From Volvox africanus (lineage: Eukaryota > Chlorophyta > Chlorophyceae > Chlamydomonadales > Volvocaceae): DNA of 64,000 nucleotides. A program made the translations under genes and the position numbers. The stretch covers positions 496,001 to 560,000 of the forward strand of contig BSDZ01000011.1 in the NCBI GenBank assembly GCA_030268105.1, given 5' to 3'. The notes below the pieces were generated by a model. It worked only from the letters and a program-made list of their open reading frames with translations. It did not search any database and was not told the DNA's origin. Positions 50,771-63,717 of the stretch are shown here, one piece after another (position 1 is the first letter of the stretch; each line of letters starts with the position of its first letter).

Positions 50771-52859
50771 GGATCATGCCAGTATTGCACGGGTTAGATT
50801 GCACGTGTAAGGAACTATCAATATTATTTTCCTGCGCCGTGTTCATCATGTTAGGACATGTGCTTGTGCTTGGGGCACCAGAGCGATGGATTATATCATC
50901 CGATGCCTATATGTTTTGTAAATTGAATGGACAGTAATGAGGTGGCTGCCGGTGTGCTACCGGTGTTACGTAAAGACATTGCCAAAGTGCGTTGCTCATC
51001 ATATGCGTTGCTGTATTGTAGGACGAATTTGACAGTGAACGACAACCATATCATACATGGTCTGGTTTGCTCGATTATGTACGAGAACATGGCCTTGACG
51101 GGAGATGTATTACCTGCTTACAGCGTTAAGCTTATTGGGTCCATTATGCCGCATACACATGCGTTGTGGTTTACAAGGATACCAGATATTTGCGTGCCCT
51201 GTGCCAGGGCACAAGTGGCAGCGATCCCCCCATAACGACGATCTACTGCTTTGTAATGGTGTGTCACACGACTTGAACTGTGTTAAATTAAAATACGACA
51301 CCTTTGTTCTTTAGGCAAGGTGTGGTAAATTAACATTCGGCAGCAACATAGTGAGTGTTAGCTGAAGGTACCCCTCTTCAAGCACCAAACGCCGAAGACC
51401 TGCATGTGAACGCACCCTTAACCCCGCACCGCACCCACACCGCACCGCACCGCGATTATTACTTGAAACAATGTGCAGCATGAGCAGCATGGCGTATGGA
51501 GTTCCTGAGTGTACCTGTCCCTTCATGACAACTGCAGCAAGGTACTGAGCATGATATATTGTGATTGGTTACAGACTAAGGAAAGCTTGTAAGGCTGGAC
51601 CTGCCAGGAGGTCCATACGAGAATGTAAACCGAAAAGCAAAGCAAGTTATTATTATTGCTTAAGTAACGCAAAAACAAGAGTGGGAAGACAGATGCTACA
51701 CAGCTAGATTCGTCGTATGTACGAATACTGAGGCAACCGGCAGCATGGACAGCAGCGGGGTCTGCGGGAGGCAGTGGATTTATCCGGGGGAGTGGAAGTT
51801 TTTGGGCCCAGACGAAACACTGCAGCACTCCAAGGCCGCTCAATAAGAATACGAAGGGAAGACAACCTACAGGTCCCAGCGCGCAGCTTTAAAAAATTGC
51901 CATCAACAGCTCTGATAACATGTGGAAACAGATGTTAGCGAATCTCTGCTTAGGCCAGGCTAACCTTCGCACGACAGAATGATGATACAAACCCCTTGCC
52001 TAGATCAGACAAATCCCAAACGCAGTTCATGTTGTCAGAGAAACAGGTAATCAGGATAATACAATGCCAGAACAACGATTGTCGTCCCGTAACCTGCACT
52101 ATCCCCGCTCTGGGTACTAAAAAATCAGAATCGCAGTAAAGCCCATCAAGGAATCAATTTGTACAAAGGTTAAACTTGTTACATTGCTTGCCGGGACATA
52201 AACGACTATGTTGAAGATGTTCCGCCCGCCTTGCACGCTAGCTTCCATCCGCCCATCCTTAAGGACGTGGGCAAAGTATTTTGGAACCTACATTTTCTAA
52301 AATTTGATTACATAATTTTAAAGGGTCTGACCATTGCTGGTAGCCTGGTGTCACACAATGAGCAGACACGCGAGTCTACGGATGAGAGCACACACGCGTA
52401 AAGTTTTGTTGTCGTCAAACAACTGTACGTAATGAAAAGGAACACAGGGTGTAGGTCAGCATGGCATGTGCTTGTGTCGGGCAATTGCCCATTGGGATAG
52501 TGCGCTACGGGCGTACGGCTGAGTGGCCCATTCTCTTCTTGACTGTATTCCTTGCGTTGACGCAAAGCACAAAGCTAGCAAGCCTGTATTACTGTTTCGG
52601 TATCTGGGCCTGCCCTTGGAGTGAAAGACCGCGACTTGTAGGGAGCTTCAAAACTAAGTGAGTCGATCTAAAGCTATGCCTTGTAGCACCCACGCCTCTG
52701 TAGCAACAATTAGGTAGCAAGGTTATGCTGTGCATTGTGAGAGCTTTGGGCTGTTCTACACTAGTTTGGAAGGAAGCTTTAAGAAGAATGTTCTCGCGAC
52801 ATAGGACGATTCTGGGCACCCCATGTACTGGCAAAGGATTTTTAGGTTTCAATTTCATC
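50771..52859. other. Intergenic region, no gene seen
   Basis: Short frames only. A CCGCAC/ACCGCACC tract lies at about 51424-51455. Confidence 0.5.
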
Positions 52860-52867
52860 TATATAAA
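52860..52867 (+). promoter_or_regulatory. TATA box candidate of the SERF gene
   Basis: TATATAAA, 40 bases before the ATG at 52907. A start site about 30 bases downstream would leave a very short 5' UTR. Alternatively the TTCGCAG before the ATG is the acceptor of a 5' UTR intron. Confidence 0.4.
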
Positions 52868-52906
52868 TCTACGACGCTTCTGAGCTTTTTGTTCACTTCG
52901 CAGAGA

Positions 52907-53083
52907 ATGTCCCGCGGCAACCGACGCGATGTGGACCGTGCCCGCGCTGCGAAGCGTGCGGAGAAGTATGGGAACAATACCAAGCAGGATGGATTGACAC
53001 CAGAACAACGCCGTGAGCGCGACGCAAAGGCGCTTGCGGAGAAGCTGGCTAAGAAAGCAGCTGCTGGCACGGACAATAAGTAG
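52907..53083 (+). CDS. SERF/4F5-family small basic protein
   Basis: Single-exon 58-residue protein, very rich in Arg, Lys, Ala and Asp. It opens with MSRGNRRDVDRARAAKR, the SERF signature (M-[ST]-RGN-[QR]-R at the N-terminus), and continues with DGLTPEQRRERDAKAL, matching the family's second conserved block. SERF proteins are small, disordered, conserved in eukaryotes, and modify amyloid aggregation; they also bind nucleic acids. Length equals the usual 55-65 residues. Next in-strand TGTAA is at 53423-53427. Confidence 0.9.
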   Translation: MSRGNRRDVDRARAAKRAEKYGNNTKQDGLTPEQRRERDAKALAEKLAKKAAAGTDNK

Positions 53084-54478
53084 CGATTCCTACGATAACT
53101 ATAGTTGACGGTGGTATTAGTCGTTATATAAGCCCTTGGGAAGCTGAAGTGGCTGATTTCCTAAGTTGTGCAATTTCATTTCACCTTCAATTGAGGGATG
53201 TACAGGTATCTGGACTTTTCTCGTTATCCTTTATGACGTCGTGGGGCAAGAATACCTGTCCGCGTGTTAGTGTCTCCGCGTTTTCCGTCCTGTCACGTAA
53301 GCCTCCGGGCGCAAGTTTTACAAATGCGACGTTTGGGGAGCCGCTCGGGTAGCTGCTGGAGCTAGGGGGCTCATATGCTATGACTGCAAGTTATAAGGAA
53401 ATGTGGATGGGATGGTTATATATGTAATGTACGCCCAGGAGGTTCCCTTTGTCGTAGTGTGGTGGTCAAGTGCACATGAAGGATGTAGAATCGTAGGAAC
53501 ATGTGCCCAAGGTGGCAACCTATGCCTACGTTTTGCTATCGGAAAACCCCTCGCACAGCCACGGTAAACACCTGTTCCGGCTATCTCAGTCGCCATGCAT
53601 CCACGTACCCCGTGTCGATACAAATGTTTATCATCAGCACACTACGACAGCAGTTGCCGTATGCACAACGGTTAACATGCCTCTAAACGCGTGACTTTTA
53701 GCTGTCTGGATCCGCTAGGAATTTCCCACCCCCGTGCACTAATATACTTTTAACAATTAACATAAGCAACAAACCACACTACTTGGTCCTGAAGCCAAGG
53801 GAAAGAGAAACTACCTGTACCGTTTCGTCTGGACACCCTTTGCGACAACAGCAGTTGATGGCTTGGCTTTTAGGACATACAGACTGCACAGGCCACGACA
53901 AATAGCTCAGAGAAACGATCTGAACAAATGCCGCAGTATTCATGGTGGGTAGTGTAGTGTACGCACTACACAGGCTATGCGTGTTTCCCACATCCATATC
54001 CACCCGTTCAGTTTCAAACTTGCTAATAACTTGTCTGTTCCTGCATTGCCAGGTGCTAGTTACACGCCCTGTAATAACTACACATTCCCAAGGGCAGTGC
54101 ACGCGGGGGCCTAACGCGTATGCTGCAGAGCACAGGAAAGCACCTGGTCATAAAACGTCGTATGACAATCCTGCTCATTGACAGTGTGCAGTTTTCGGCG
54201 CTTCAACTACATGATCACATATGAGACCAGGATAAGCAGTAAAATGCGATCACGACACCTAGAAGGAGCACACTACCGCCCAACATATAAACTCGTCAAC
54301 GATTGTGCAGTCCTCTGGGTTCAGTCCGTGAGTGTTTTTCCACCTGCCGCATTGCTCGCTACATAACGGGATACCACAGCGCACAGATGCAACCCCCCTC
54401 CTCATTTGAACTTCACTCCAGCTATAGCTATGTGACACATTGGGGGTCTGCCGATGCCCCGTCACCAAAGTGGTAGTT
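53084..54478. other. Intergenic region, no gene seen
   Basis: Between the SERF and channel 3' ends. TTACA at 54060-54064 (TGTAA on the minus strand) may be the channel gene's polyadenylation signal, 415 nt past its stop. Confidence 0.45.
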
Positions 54479-57400
54479 TTAAAGGCTTGTATGGGTACCG
54501 TGACTTCCTGTGACACCATCTTTCTCCGCGCCGCTTTCTGCTGAGGGTTTACGGAGCTCCTTTGCAGCTTTCATAGCTTCCTTGGACGACGGTGCATCGT
54601 CAGGAGGATGTGCCCCTCGTAGCGATAGGGCCCCTTCTTGTGCCACTGCTTCTGGCCGTGCAACTGCCGGAGCCGCCCCTGCTATCCCCAATGGAGAAGT
54701 CCCCTCCGGAGGTGCTGCTGCCGGCGAGGAAACAACTGTCAGCGGCGGCAGCGACGGCCGGATGGAGGTTCCGTTGGGCAGCGGTGTCAGGCGTCCGCCA
54801 TGACCCTGCTGCTTCTGCTGTGCAGGCCCGCTCTTAGCGATCTCCGCACGAAGCTCGTTTCTTAGGGCCCCTACCTCCTTGCTAACCAGCGCACCGATCT
54901 CTTTACTAACCTGCTCGACTAACAACTGTACGATCCGCTCGTCCAGCAATGCCGTTGGGCCGCTGTCTTCACCAGGTGACAGCTGCGCCGCGTTGTTCGC
55001 GCTGGCTAGATCCCGAACAGCAGCCCCAGTCTTGTCCCCACCTGAAACCTCGACCTCAACACCTGGCGCGATGGAGGCTGCCGTCGCCGCTGCAGCAGCT
55101 GCCATCCCCACGCCCTCCACCAATGTCTGAATCTTGCAAACTTCCCTACGCAGTACGTCTATGGTTGCTCGTGCCTGCGTGGTGATGTGGCGCTTCATCT
55201 CGCCGAGGCGGCCGTTCCACTGACCATCGTCGTCCTCATCCTCGTCGCCCGCTTCGTCCTCATCCTCATCGTCCTCATCGCCGTCGGCTTCCAAGCGGCG
55301 AGCATATTCCGGCTGCGTAGTTGGGAAGTGTGAGGGGTGGGTAGGTGGGTGGTGCAGGGAGGGCATGTGGGGTTCGCAGCTGTGGCGATGAAGGGAAAGT
55401 GCACCACCGGCGGGTTACCGCATCGCAACTGGACCCGCACAGGCACGGTGTATGACGCACTCCATCACTCCCACCTCCATTGTGGCATATACGCATCATG
55501 ACATTCCGCACACGTATCAGAGCAAACCAGAGCTACTAAGACTCTGTCGAAAGTTGTGCACTAGCTGAGGGTTCTTGTGACCACATCCACTTCCTTCCGT
55601 CCTACCTTCGAGCCCCAAACCCATTTCTGGAACTTTGGGGTTTTGCGCAAATCGAAAGGACTAATGAAGGACGTTGCTGTAACGCAAGGCAACCTGCCTT
55701 GTCGAAACCGTTTGGACCAGACTTGTTGTATGTCCAATCTGTGACCGTATGACCGTATAACACGCCGGCTGTATAACACACCGGCCTCACCAGTCCTTCT
55801 TTAGCTATTCAGGTAGCGGCTGACGGTACGGCACGTGACGCCGTTCTGCACGGAAGCTGGGTGCTTAAAAGTTTTTAACCGGCGGACAGTTTAACCGCGC
55901 GCCTTACGAGTAGGGGGGGGGAGTAATATCCATCACACCGACATGTGCACCTGCACGGCGCGTGCCTGAAACCCCGAACCATAAAACCTCTTGGGACTTA
56001 CCGCGATGATGTAGAGGTAGCGCTTGCCACTATCATGGCCATGTCGCTGTGACGGCGGCGTGAGGGTCGTATACAGCCAGGTGAGGAAGAACTGCCACAG
56101 CTGCGTCTCACTCTCCACCACCAGCAGCGCCTTGTTACGCAGTGATTCCCACTTTTCATTCTCGCGAATCCGCTCGTATGATTCTGATATGACTGAGATA
56201 AGCAGGTTCAGAAGAATGATCGTCACCTGAGAGCCGCCAAGAATGAGAGAACAAAAACAGCAGCAGCAGCAGCAGCAGAAAGAAGCAGAGAGAATAAGGT
56301 TTCAGTAGTAGCAGCAGCGGCAGCAGCAGCTGCATGTACTCGAGTATAAATGTCCAATTTGGCAAAATTGCAAATCCCAGCGGGCTCTCTACAGGCGGCC
56401 TTCTGTTGCCCCGCGGGATTAATAATCCCACTCATTCACAGGCTCACCAGAATCATGTAAATGGACGCCAGCACGCGGGTGAGTGCATCCAGGCCCAGCG
56501 CCCCCGAGTCTGCATCGGTGAAGAATCCGAATCCGGCGAGTCAGCAGGCCAGGCAGTCAAGGGAAACGCACCATAAAACAGCTTCCTCGGTGTTCACTGA
56601 TACCGGTCCTCCCATGGATCGGCTCACACCATAAGGAACGCGCTAACTGATGGCGTTTTAAACGGGGAGGAGACGACATTAGCTACCGCAGCCACGACCC
56701 AATTTTACCTAACGTTGAGAGGAAGTTAACGTCGAAATCTCCGTACATCATGGTAAAAAGCTTTATAAAGGTTTGCTCCTCATCGGCAAGGGCACCCTGC
56801 AGGGCCAAGGAACACACAGCCACGAGCGGCCATGGCCGGGATGTCCCGGTAGCGATCAGGGATGGAAATGGGCATGAGTCGGTGGCTGGGCGGGCAATGG
56901 CATGCAGGGTATGTAATACCCCAACGCGGGAAGTGATGAAAACACCTCACTGAAGCCCACATCATGACCAAAGCCCCGGTCTCGGCCCCGGGTCCTAGCC
57001 CCGGGCGCGCGGACTTTCCAAGCGAGCTAGGGCGGGTGGTTTGGTGGTGATCTGGGCGGCACGGGTTCGAAACTACTAATGTAGCGGCAGAGGGTCATCA
57101 AGGGTTTTAGGGCTTCTAGGGTTTTAGGAATTAAGACCCTAACAACCCGTGTACAGCATAAAGCACGCACCAGTTCGCGTCCCAAGGCGATATCGGTTTG
57201 TATTAGTAGGTTAATATATGGACAGCGTATCAGAGGTCAACAACCATGGGTTCGTTCGCCCTTGTGCTTGTACCGAAAACAATAGCCATGTCAAGGATGT
57301 CACGGCGTATAGGATCGTGGAAGAGGATGCGGCTCGCTGATTGCGTGTTTCTATGTATGTATGTGTGTGTATGTGCGCATGTCTCCTTCGCACGGTGCCA

Positions 57401-60400
57401 GTAAGCACAGCGGGGTGCTACAGAGTGCTGAAGGTTGCGGCAGCTGCTGACATATGCATACATTCCCATAGCCGTGTGTCTGCACATCGCAGATCGCATC
57501 ACACCTGGGAAACGATGATAGCGAGCGCAAAGCCCACGAACACCACGCTCAAAAAAGCGAAGAACATGACCAGGTCGTACGTCGTCTCCAGCACCATCCT
57601 GTGCGTATGAGGGACGGGTACATGATCTCGTCCCGGAAGGATAAAGGGCGAAGGGACAGGTAACTGGCAACAGGTGTAGATCTGAAACCTTCAGTTCATA
57701 ATTGTTGGACTGTGTTTTGGCTCAGCTTCCTAAGGAGAAGGGGACGGGGAAGGGGAAGGGGAAGGGGAAGGGGAAGGGGAAGGGGAAGGGGAAGGGGAAG
57801 GGGAAGGGGAAGGGGAAGGGGAAGGGGAAGGGGAAGGGGAAGGGGAAGGGGAAGGGGAAGGGGAAGGGGAAGGGGCTCTGGGTCTTGCCTTTCCATTGCC
57901 TTGGATAATACAGACGCCTTCACACGCATCCATACACATATATGACTACACATATCCCGCGTAAGGCTTGCAGTTACCCCCTTTTTGCTGTGGAAGAGCA
58001 CATGTGATACCTATGTTTGCAAATACACAATACAATGGGGGAAGCGCGGGGAACGGTCTGAGGTCATCTCCGGCCCCTCAACCCGTGTTTGCCCCTCTCC
58101 CGCCCCTTGGTTGGTCACTTCCCCCCTGACCAGAGAAATACGCTATGCCGCCATCTCCTCTCATCTGTCGCGTATAGCATGACCTGTACTTATTGCAGAT
58201 ACCTTTATTTATCCAAAAATTCGGATTGCAGCGCGTCATGCCCCTCTATTTCTGTTATGAAATATATCGTGACGGGCAGCTGCAGCTGCAGCGTCACAGG
58301 CTATGTTGGCGGCCCCATGCGCGGGAAGGCGGGATACATCCAAACCGTCTCATCCCGTGCGCATGCCGTATTCTGGTTTTGAGGACACAACGCCATGCAC
58401 TCATGCTTGCCGCAAGTTATCGGAAAAGGGAATACAGCACCTAAAGGGGTGGCCATGCCAAAACCCAGTAATAAAACCCAGTAACACACAGTCCCGTGCC
58501 CCGTGCTCACCTCACGAAGGACCCCAGCTTATCTGATGCCATGGCGTAGTAGAGCAGCCGCATGAACAGCAATACGATCTGCACAGATGCCAGCCCGCGA
58601 AGCGTGAGCGGGCTGATGTCCGAGGTGCAGGAGAAGTGCAACGTCACGGATGCCACCACCAGCGCCACACTGAATGCGTCCAGGAGGTCCCAGCTGTGTG
58701 TAAAGAACAACCACCCAAAGTGCCGGATCTGGGGAAGGAGGGGAGGAGGTTCGGACAGGCGGGAAACGGGGGGAGCCATGGCAGGGAGGTATGAAAACAG
58801 GCGTATAACAGAGGTATGGAAAGGTGGCTTAGAAGGCTGTGGATAAGATATGAAAACAGCCATGGTATGACAGGAAGAGCTCATAAGAATTCATAGATAG
58901 TTAATGCCGTTATGTTTTAAGTGGAACATAAATAGAAAGCAAAGATCCTAAATACAGTCGCCATAAGAGGCAGGGAAACTGGAGGGGGTTCGGGCGGGTC
59001 GATAGGCCGCGGCCAACGACAGCCAACGGCCACGGTCGCAGGAAATTCACGAAGCTGGGGAAATAAACTTGCCAGCGTCATCCATAGCGATATACATTGG
59101 ATGCAAAATGGACTTGTCAAATCAGCAACTCGTACTTCATCTAATCCTGAATAAGCAATGGCAATCTATGAGGATTTCACCCTATTCCAGGAGGATCGGT
59201 CCTTGCGCCCAAAACACGTTTTCCCTTATCCTTTCCTTTCCTTCCATTCGCCTCTGTACTCTCTTCTCGCCATCCGAAACTCCAAGTATGGAGCACACGC
59301 CCGGCATACCCGTTAGTTCGCGGCCCGGCCCGGCCAACACAACATCCCTCCCATGTGCAGCCCGCGCGCCATTATCTTCCAATTAGATTGTTTCGCGGTG
59401 CGGACCTGTCGTAACTCCTGCACCAAAAAGTCCACGGTCATGACCCCCAGCACTATGAGCAGTCCGGTCTGCTTGGGAGTGGGCGCCTGAAGCTGGCACC
59501 CGGGCGTGTTGGCCCCGGGTCCGCTTTCACGTCCGTCGACGGGCTCCATGTCCTTTATGGAGAAGGCGTATGCCAGGAATATCCCCATGTAGGTTATGTG
59601 CAGGAGCAGCTGCCGCGGGCGAATGGGAGCACAGCGGCGGTAACACGCTAAGGAGATGTGGAGAGGAGATGTGGAGAAACACCTCCAGGACCGGTGATGA
59701 ATCAGGACTGAGGGGGTGAACCAAAACAGGAACGCAGTAATGCAGGAACGAAGATTGGATGGGATGAGAAAAGGAATCCCTCTGCATCTCCCCATCCTGG
59801 GAACCCTTGAACAACAAGATCCCTTCACTATCTAGGTCTCCTTATTAGCTTCATCCCATGTTAAGGCCTTCTCTACCGCCATGTTATCGTGCAGGCGTAA
59901 CGACCGCCAATGATAAGACCTGCTTAGCCAAATACTGCTACCACTTAAGAGAACCTTCTGCCGGCGGCCCATATTAGCTCTTTGCAGCTGGTTCTCCGGA
60001 TCTTCCTTTTGGCCTGAGCTATACCACCTCACGATACGTTCATTACTTTGGCAGCTTCCTAACCTTCTCTGTTCCCAACTCCCGAGCTCCAACACTCCAT
60101 CAAGGCATACCTGCAGAATGATAAAATATTTGGTGAAGTAGTTCCACTTGAACAGGATGAGCGCGCGGAGCACCTTGCTGCCAAACACGGAGGGGTGCAG
60201 CCCCGGGGTCTTTAGCAGCTTCTCAAGCAGCGCCGTGTCCAGTTGGTGCAGCCGCTGTCCCCCGGGGCTGAGGCTGGTGCCCGATTGGCTGGTATACACC
60301 ATGGGCATGGGCAGCTGAGGGCGTGTGATGGTGGTGGTGGAGCAGCGAAGATGGCAGCGGGGAAGGGGTGGGCGGCAGGTGGGCAGCGGGTGGGCAGGGG

Positions 60401-63400
60401 AAGGAGATAGGTCGGAAGATTAACGCAGGCGGGCGTCGCTTAGGATACCGTTTTGTAGTTGGACAGCTCCCGGCTCGTGTATCAACAGAATGAAACGACA
60501 AACGTGTGGGCGATATAACGGAGTGCGCGCAGCGAGGAATGTTAACCCGGGGGCCTTGGTACCAGGGCCCCCACTACAGGGCGCTCCAGGGACGCCCCAA
60601 CGCAAGAAATCCGGGGAACACCCCTTTCTTGCCCTTTTCGCGCTTTCGTGAATCAAGTACAATAACCCAACATCTAACCCTTAATTTAAGTAATATTTAC
60701 GGAGGGTGGGGTCAAGCAGGATGCGGGATTTGGAGGACACATGGAATCCCCAAGAAGGCACCCGCAATAACTAGCGCACGAGAGCAGGGGCCACAGACAA
60801 CGGATCCCAACCCATCAAAGATGCATATCCCTGGGTGATCTGTAGCCACATCGGCGCACATGTCAGGAGCTCAAGCGAGAGCCGTATGTACGCTGGTGTC
60901 GATACCCTCGACCGCACAAGGGACAAAGGCACAGCTGCACCCCAACCGTGGAATACAACCAAGACTCTAGATTTCTCAGGAATCCCAGACCCCCCTGGAG
61001 TAATATGTGACTTCTATAGTACACCCTGATAGATATAATAATGACCGTTGTCATTACTTTGTTATTGTTGCCCCTAATGTGCAGTACGAAGGAAATGGGA
61101 TCGGGTGCCTTCGCACTGTTCTGGGGTTGCCTTCGCACTGTTGTAGGTAGATGCATGCTACAGACATGGAATCTGCCTCGAGTGACGTGGCGAGGTGCAG
61201 CGCAGTTGAACAATGCGGAGCGATGCGCGGAGCAATGCGGTGGGAGGAAGAGGCACCTGGTGCTGATATCCTGAGCTGACCGACTAACTACCATACCTTT
61301 CGACATGAGATACTCGCGGAGCCCTTCCCCCAGCCCACCGCCCAATCGATAAGGGCGTTGTGGCCATGCGCGAAAAAGGTCCGCCAGATACCCAGCCCCA
61401 GCTGCCGGGTGAAGCCCTCCTCGCCATCCTCTTCCCCATCACTGTTGCCCGCCGCCGCCCCAGCAACGGCGCCGCCATTTGGGGAGCGGTGCATCGTCGC
61501 GAGACGCTGGCCGATGCCCGTGGGTGCGTGCGGCACCGGCCCCACAGCCGCCCGGCGTCCACGGATGCGGTAGACAGCTTGCCGTATGGCGGGGAAATGC
61601 GCCGTCACAAACGCCCAAATCCGGTACAGGATTCCGTAGTACAGAATCCGCGCTACTGCTACCACGCTACGCGTCGCAGCTCCCGCCACCAGCAGCAGCA
61701 CCGTGAACGCGGCCGCAACGGCGCAGCTCCCGGGACCCTGCCAGAGAAAGGCCGCGACGGCGCAGCGCAGCACGCGCAGCAGTTGACGCGTGGTGGGGCT
61801 GAGGAACTCCACTGGCCAGAAGAGGAAGAGCAGTGCCAGCCAGGTGCGCGGCAGCAGCAGCAGGGATGCCTCGATGGATGCATCAGTCTCCCTCTGCGTG
61901 GCGAAGTGCTCGGCGTCCTGGGTTGAACCGGTGCCGCCACCCTGACGAAATTCGTGAGAGTCCTTGTCGCTGACGGCCACGGTGGTGAAACCGGGTGGCA
62001 GGGCGAAGCTGCGGAAGGAAGGGGAAAGGGCAAGACGCGCGGCGTCCGAATCAGGGCTTATGAAACCAAGAACCCGAGCCCCCGTGAATCCTGCATTGTC
62101 GATGTTTTGAATGTCTTCAGTTGATAATGGATCATTTGAGGCCACGACGTCCCACGGCAGCCGAAAGGATCTACTTAACTATGGCGGTCTGAGGTGGCTT
62201 CGGCTGCTACAGTTGACAACGAAGGTGTAGGAAGGTATATCGGGAAGGTATATCGGGAAGGTATACCATCACAGAAACCTCTAAAGACGCCTTTGGAGGT
62301 CACCAACGTCTATTGCGTATTGATGTGGATAATTGACAAGAGGCAAGAGCATGAGGGAAGAATGGGAGGAGCAGCGGATAGAGGGGATTGAAGCGAACGC
62401 TGTGGGCATGATGCATAAGCTGCGTTTCTTGGGATTTAATGGCAGTGATTTTAGTTGTCTTGTCTAGCTTGTAGTTTAAATGCTTGTATTTCTTTACTAA
62501 TCCAGAAATACACTGGTGGTAGTGGTAGTGGTAGTGGTTGTGGTGGATATGGTTGTGGTGGATATGGTTGTGGTGGTAGTGGTGGCAGTATTTTTACCCG
62601 TCCCTTTGACTCACGGCAGCACGTTATCCTCCAGATCCACCTCCTGCAGCGGAATAGCGCTCAGCAGCGCAGCGCATTGATGCGGAAACGCCTCCGCCAG
62701 GTCGTTCAGCATGGCCATGTCAATGGAGGGCCACGCCCGCACCGCCCGGATACACGCCACCGCATCCGACACTGTGGAGAGACTGCCAGAGTGTACCGCC
62801 AAGTGGCACGCCTGCACCGCCAGCAGATGCAACTTGCGGTAACGCACCGTGTGCGCATCCTCTTCGATACGCGCGCGCTCCGCCGCCTCAGCTTCCGCCA
62901 CCTCCTCTTCGTCCTCCTCCTCACGCAACGACGCGCCGCCAGCGTCTTCCTTGTCGGTATACGGCAGCGGGAGCTCTGTAGCGGCGCTGATGCTAGACAC
63001 GGCCGTAGCAGCAGCCGCGGCCGCGCGTGCTTCACGTTGCACCTCCCGCTTGCCTGCCAGCACTATGTGGAGCATAGCCAGCGCCAGCGGCTTGCAAGCG
63101 GCGGCACGAGGGAACAGCTCCTTCACCAACGCCCATTTCGCAGGTTCCAGTTCCACGTGGTCGCTGTCGTCATCCAGCAACCTGCGCGGCGTGACGTCTG
63201 CCATATCACAGGAGACAGACAGTCTGGGTCCTGCCGCCGGCGGCAGTGCAATCACCACTGCCTTCCTTTCCAGCCGGATCTCGGGACAGCTTTGCTGTGG
63301 CGGCTCCGCCTCAGCTCCTCCACCTCCAGCGTTGGCCTCGGCCGCCGCCGCGATGACCAATAGGCTCAAGGACGGGTCTCCCGCTGGTGGCAACGGCGGT

Positions 63401-63717
63401 GGTGGCGGCAGCGGATCGGCGGCCTCGGCCGCCATCTGCACCGACTGCGTGAGGTCCTTATCGTTCCGCAGGATCAGTGTCTCAATGATTTTGTGTGCGA
63501 TGAGCACCGCCCGCGCGCAGCTGCACTTGAAGTCCAGCCAATCGATTGTTTGGGCCTTAGCGCCTGACCGCCCGACCTGCAGCGGGCGATATCGTGTGTA
63601 TCCCAGCCAAGCGGCCCGCAGGCGGCGGATGATGTCCAGCTCGAACAGCCCCGAGGTGGACCGACGGGCAAGAAGCTTAGAGACCAGCTCCACGTTCCCG
63701 GACATGAAGGCGCCCTT
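54479..63717 (-). CDS. TRP-family cation channel, 5' end outside the window
   Basis: Minus-strand exons 63717-62615, 62170-61297, 60314-60111, 59609-59406, 58728-58511, 57598-57505, 56796-56709, 56509-56448, 56226-56002 and 55312-54479 join in phase: 1,301 residues, N-terminus missing. Residues 1-659 are the cytosolic region, with a Pro/Ala-rich loop and two hydrophobic stretches near 480-530 that may be extra membrane segments or buried helices. The membrane core follows: LKTPGLHPSVF and FKWNYFTKYF (pre-S1), S1 HITYMGIFLAYAF, S2 LLIVLGVMTVDFL, S3 WDLLDAFSVALVVAS, S4 SVQIVLLFMRLLYYAM, S5 LVMFFAFLSVVFVGFA, pore TFIKLFTMMYGDFDV (908-922), S6 IYMILVTIILLNLLISVIS. LLNLLI-V-S-SYERI is the TRP/polycystin S6 hallmark. 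After it come an acidic run (EADGDEDDEDEDEAGDEDED) and a coiled coil (VSKEIGALVSKEVGALRNEL). Likely a membrane or ciliary Ca2+-permeable channel. Junctions cut within S6 and the pore loop and restore both. Confidence 0.9.
56258..56278. repeat. (CAG)7 microsatellite next to an acceptor
   Basis: Seven CAG units; on the coding strand (CTG)7 lies about 30 nt before the acceptor at 56227 of the TRP intron 56447-56227, in the position of the polypyrimidine tract. Confidence 0.9.
57102..57128. repeat. Two interstitial telomere-like motifs
   Basis: GGGTTTTAGGG at 57102-57112 and TAGGGTTTTAGG at 57117-57128, matching the chlamydomonad telomere unit TTTTAGGG; in the TRP intron 57504-56797. Confidence 0.6.
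57746..57871. repeat. Perfect (GGGGAA)21 hexanucleotide array
   Basis: 21 uninterrupted GGGGAA units (126 bp) on the plus strand, with degenerate units before and GGGG after. It lies in the TRP intron 58510-57599, about 150 nt before the acceptor; the pre-mRNA carries the pyrimidine form (UUCCCC)21. Confidence 0.97.
62515..62590. repeat. GGT/AGT/GGA-rich tandem repeat in an intron
   Basis: GGTAGT units followed by two copies of a GGTTGTGGTGGATAT unit, within 100 nt of the donor at 62614 in the TRP intron 62614-62171. Confidence 0.88.

Noticed and set aside
57020..57090. tRNA or tRNA-derived SINE suggested by GGTTCGAAA
   Set aside because: The A-box-like part is poor, no cloverleaf or acceptor stem could be drawn; left as chance in a TRP intron.
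57702..58001. Long frames coding Lys-Gly, Gly-Arg or Pro-Leu dipeptide repeats
   Set aside because: They are the six-frame readings of the (GGGGAA)21 microsatellite inside a TRP intron, not genes.
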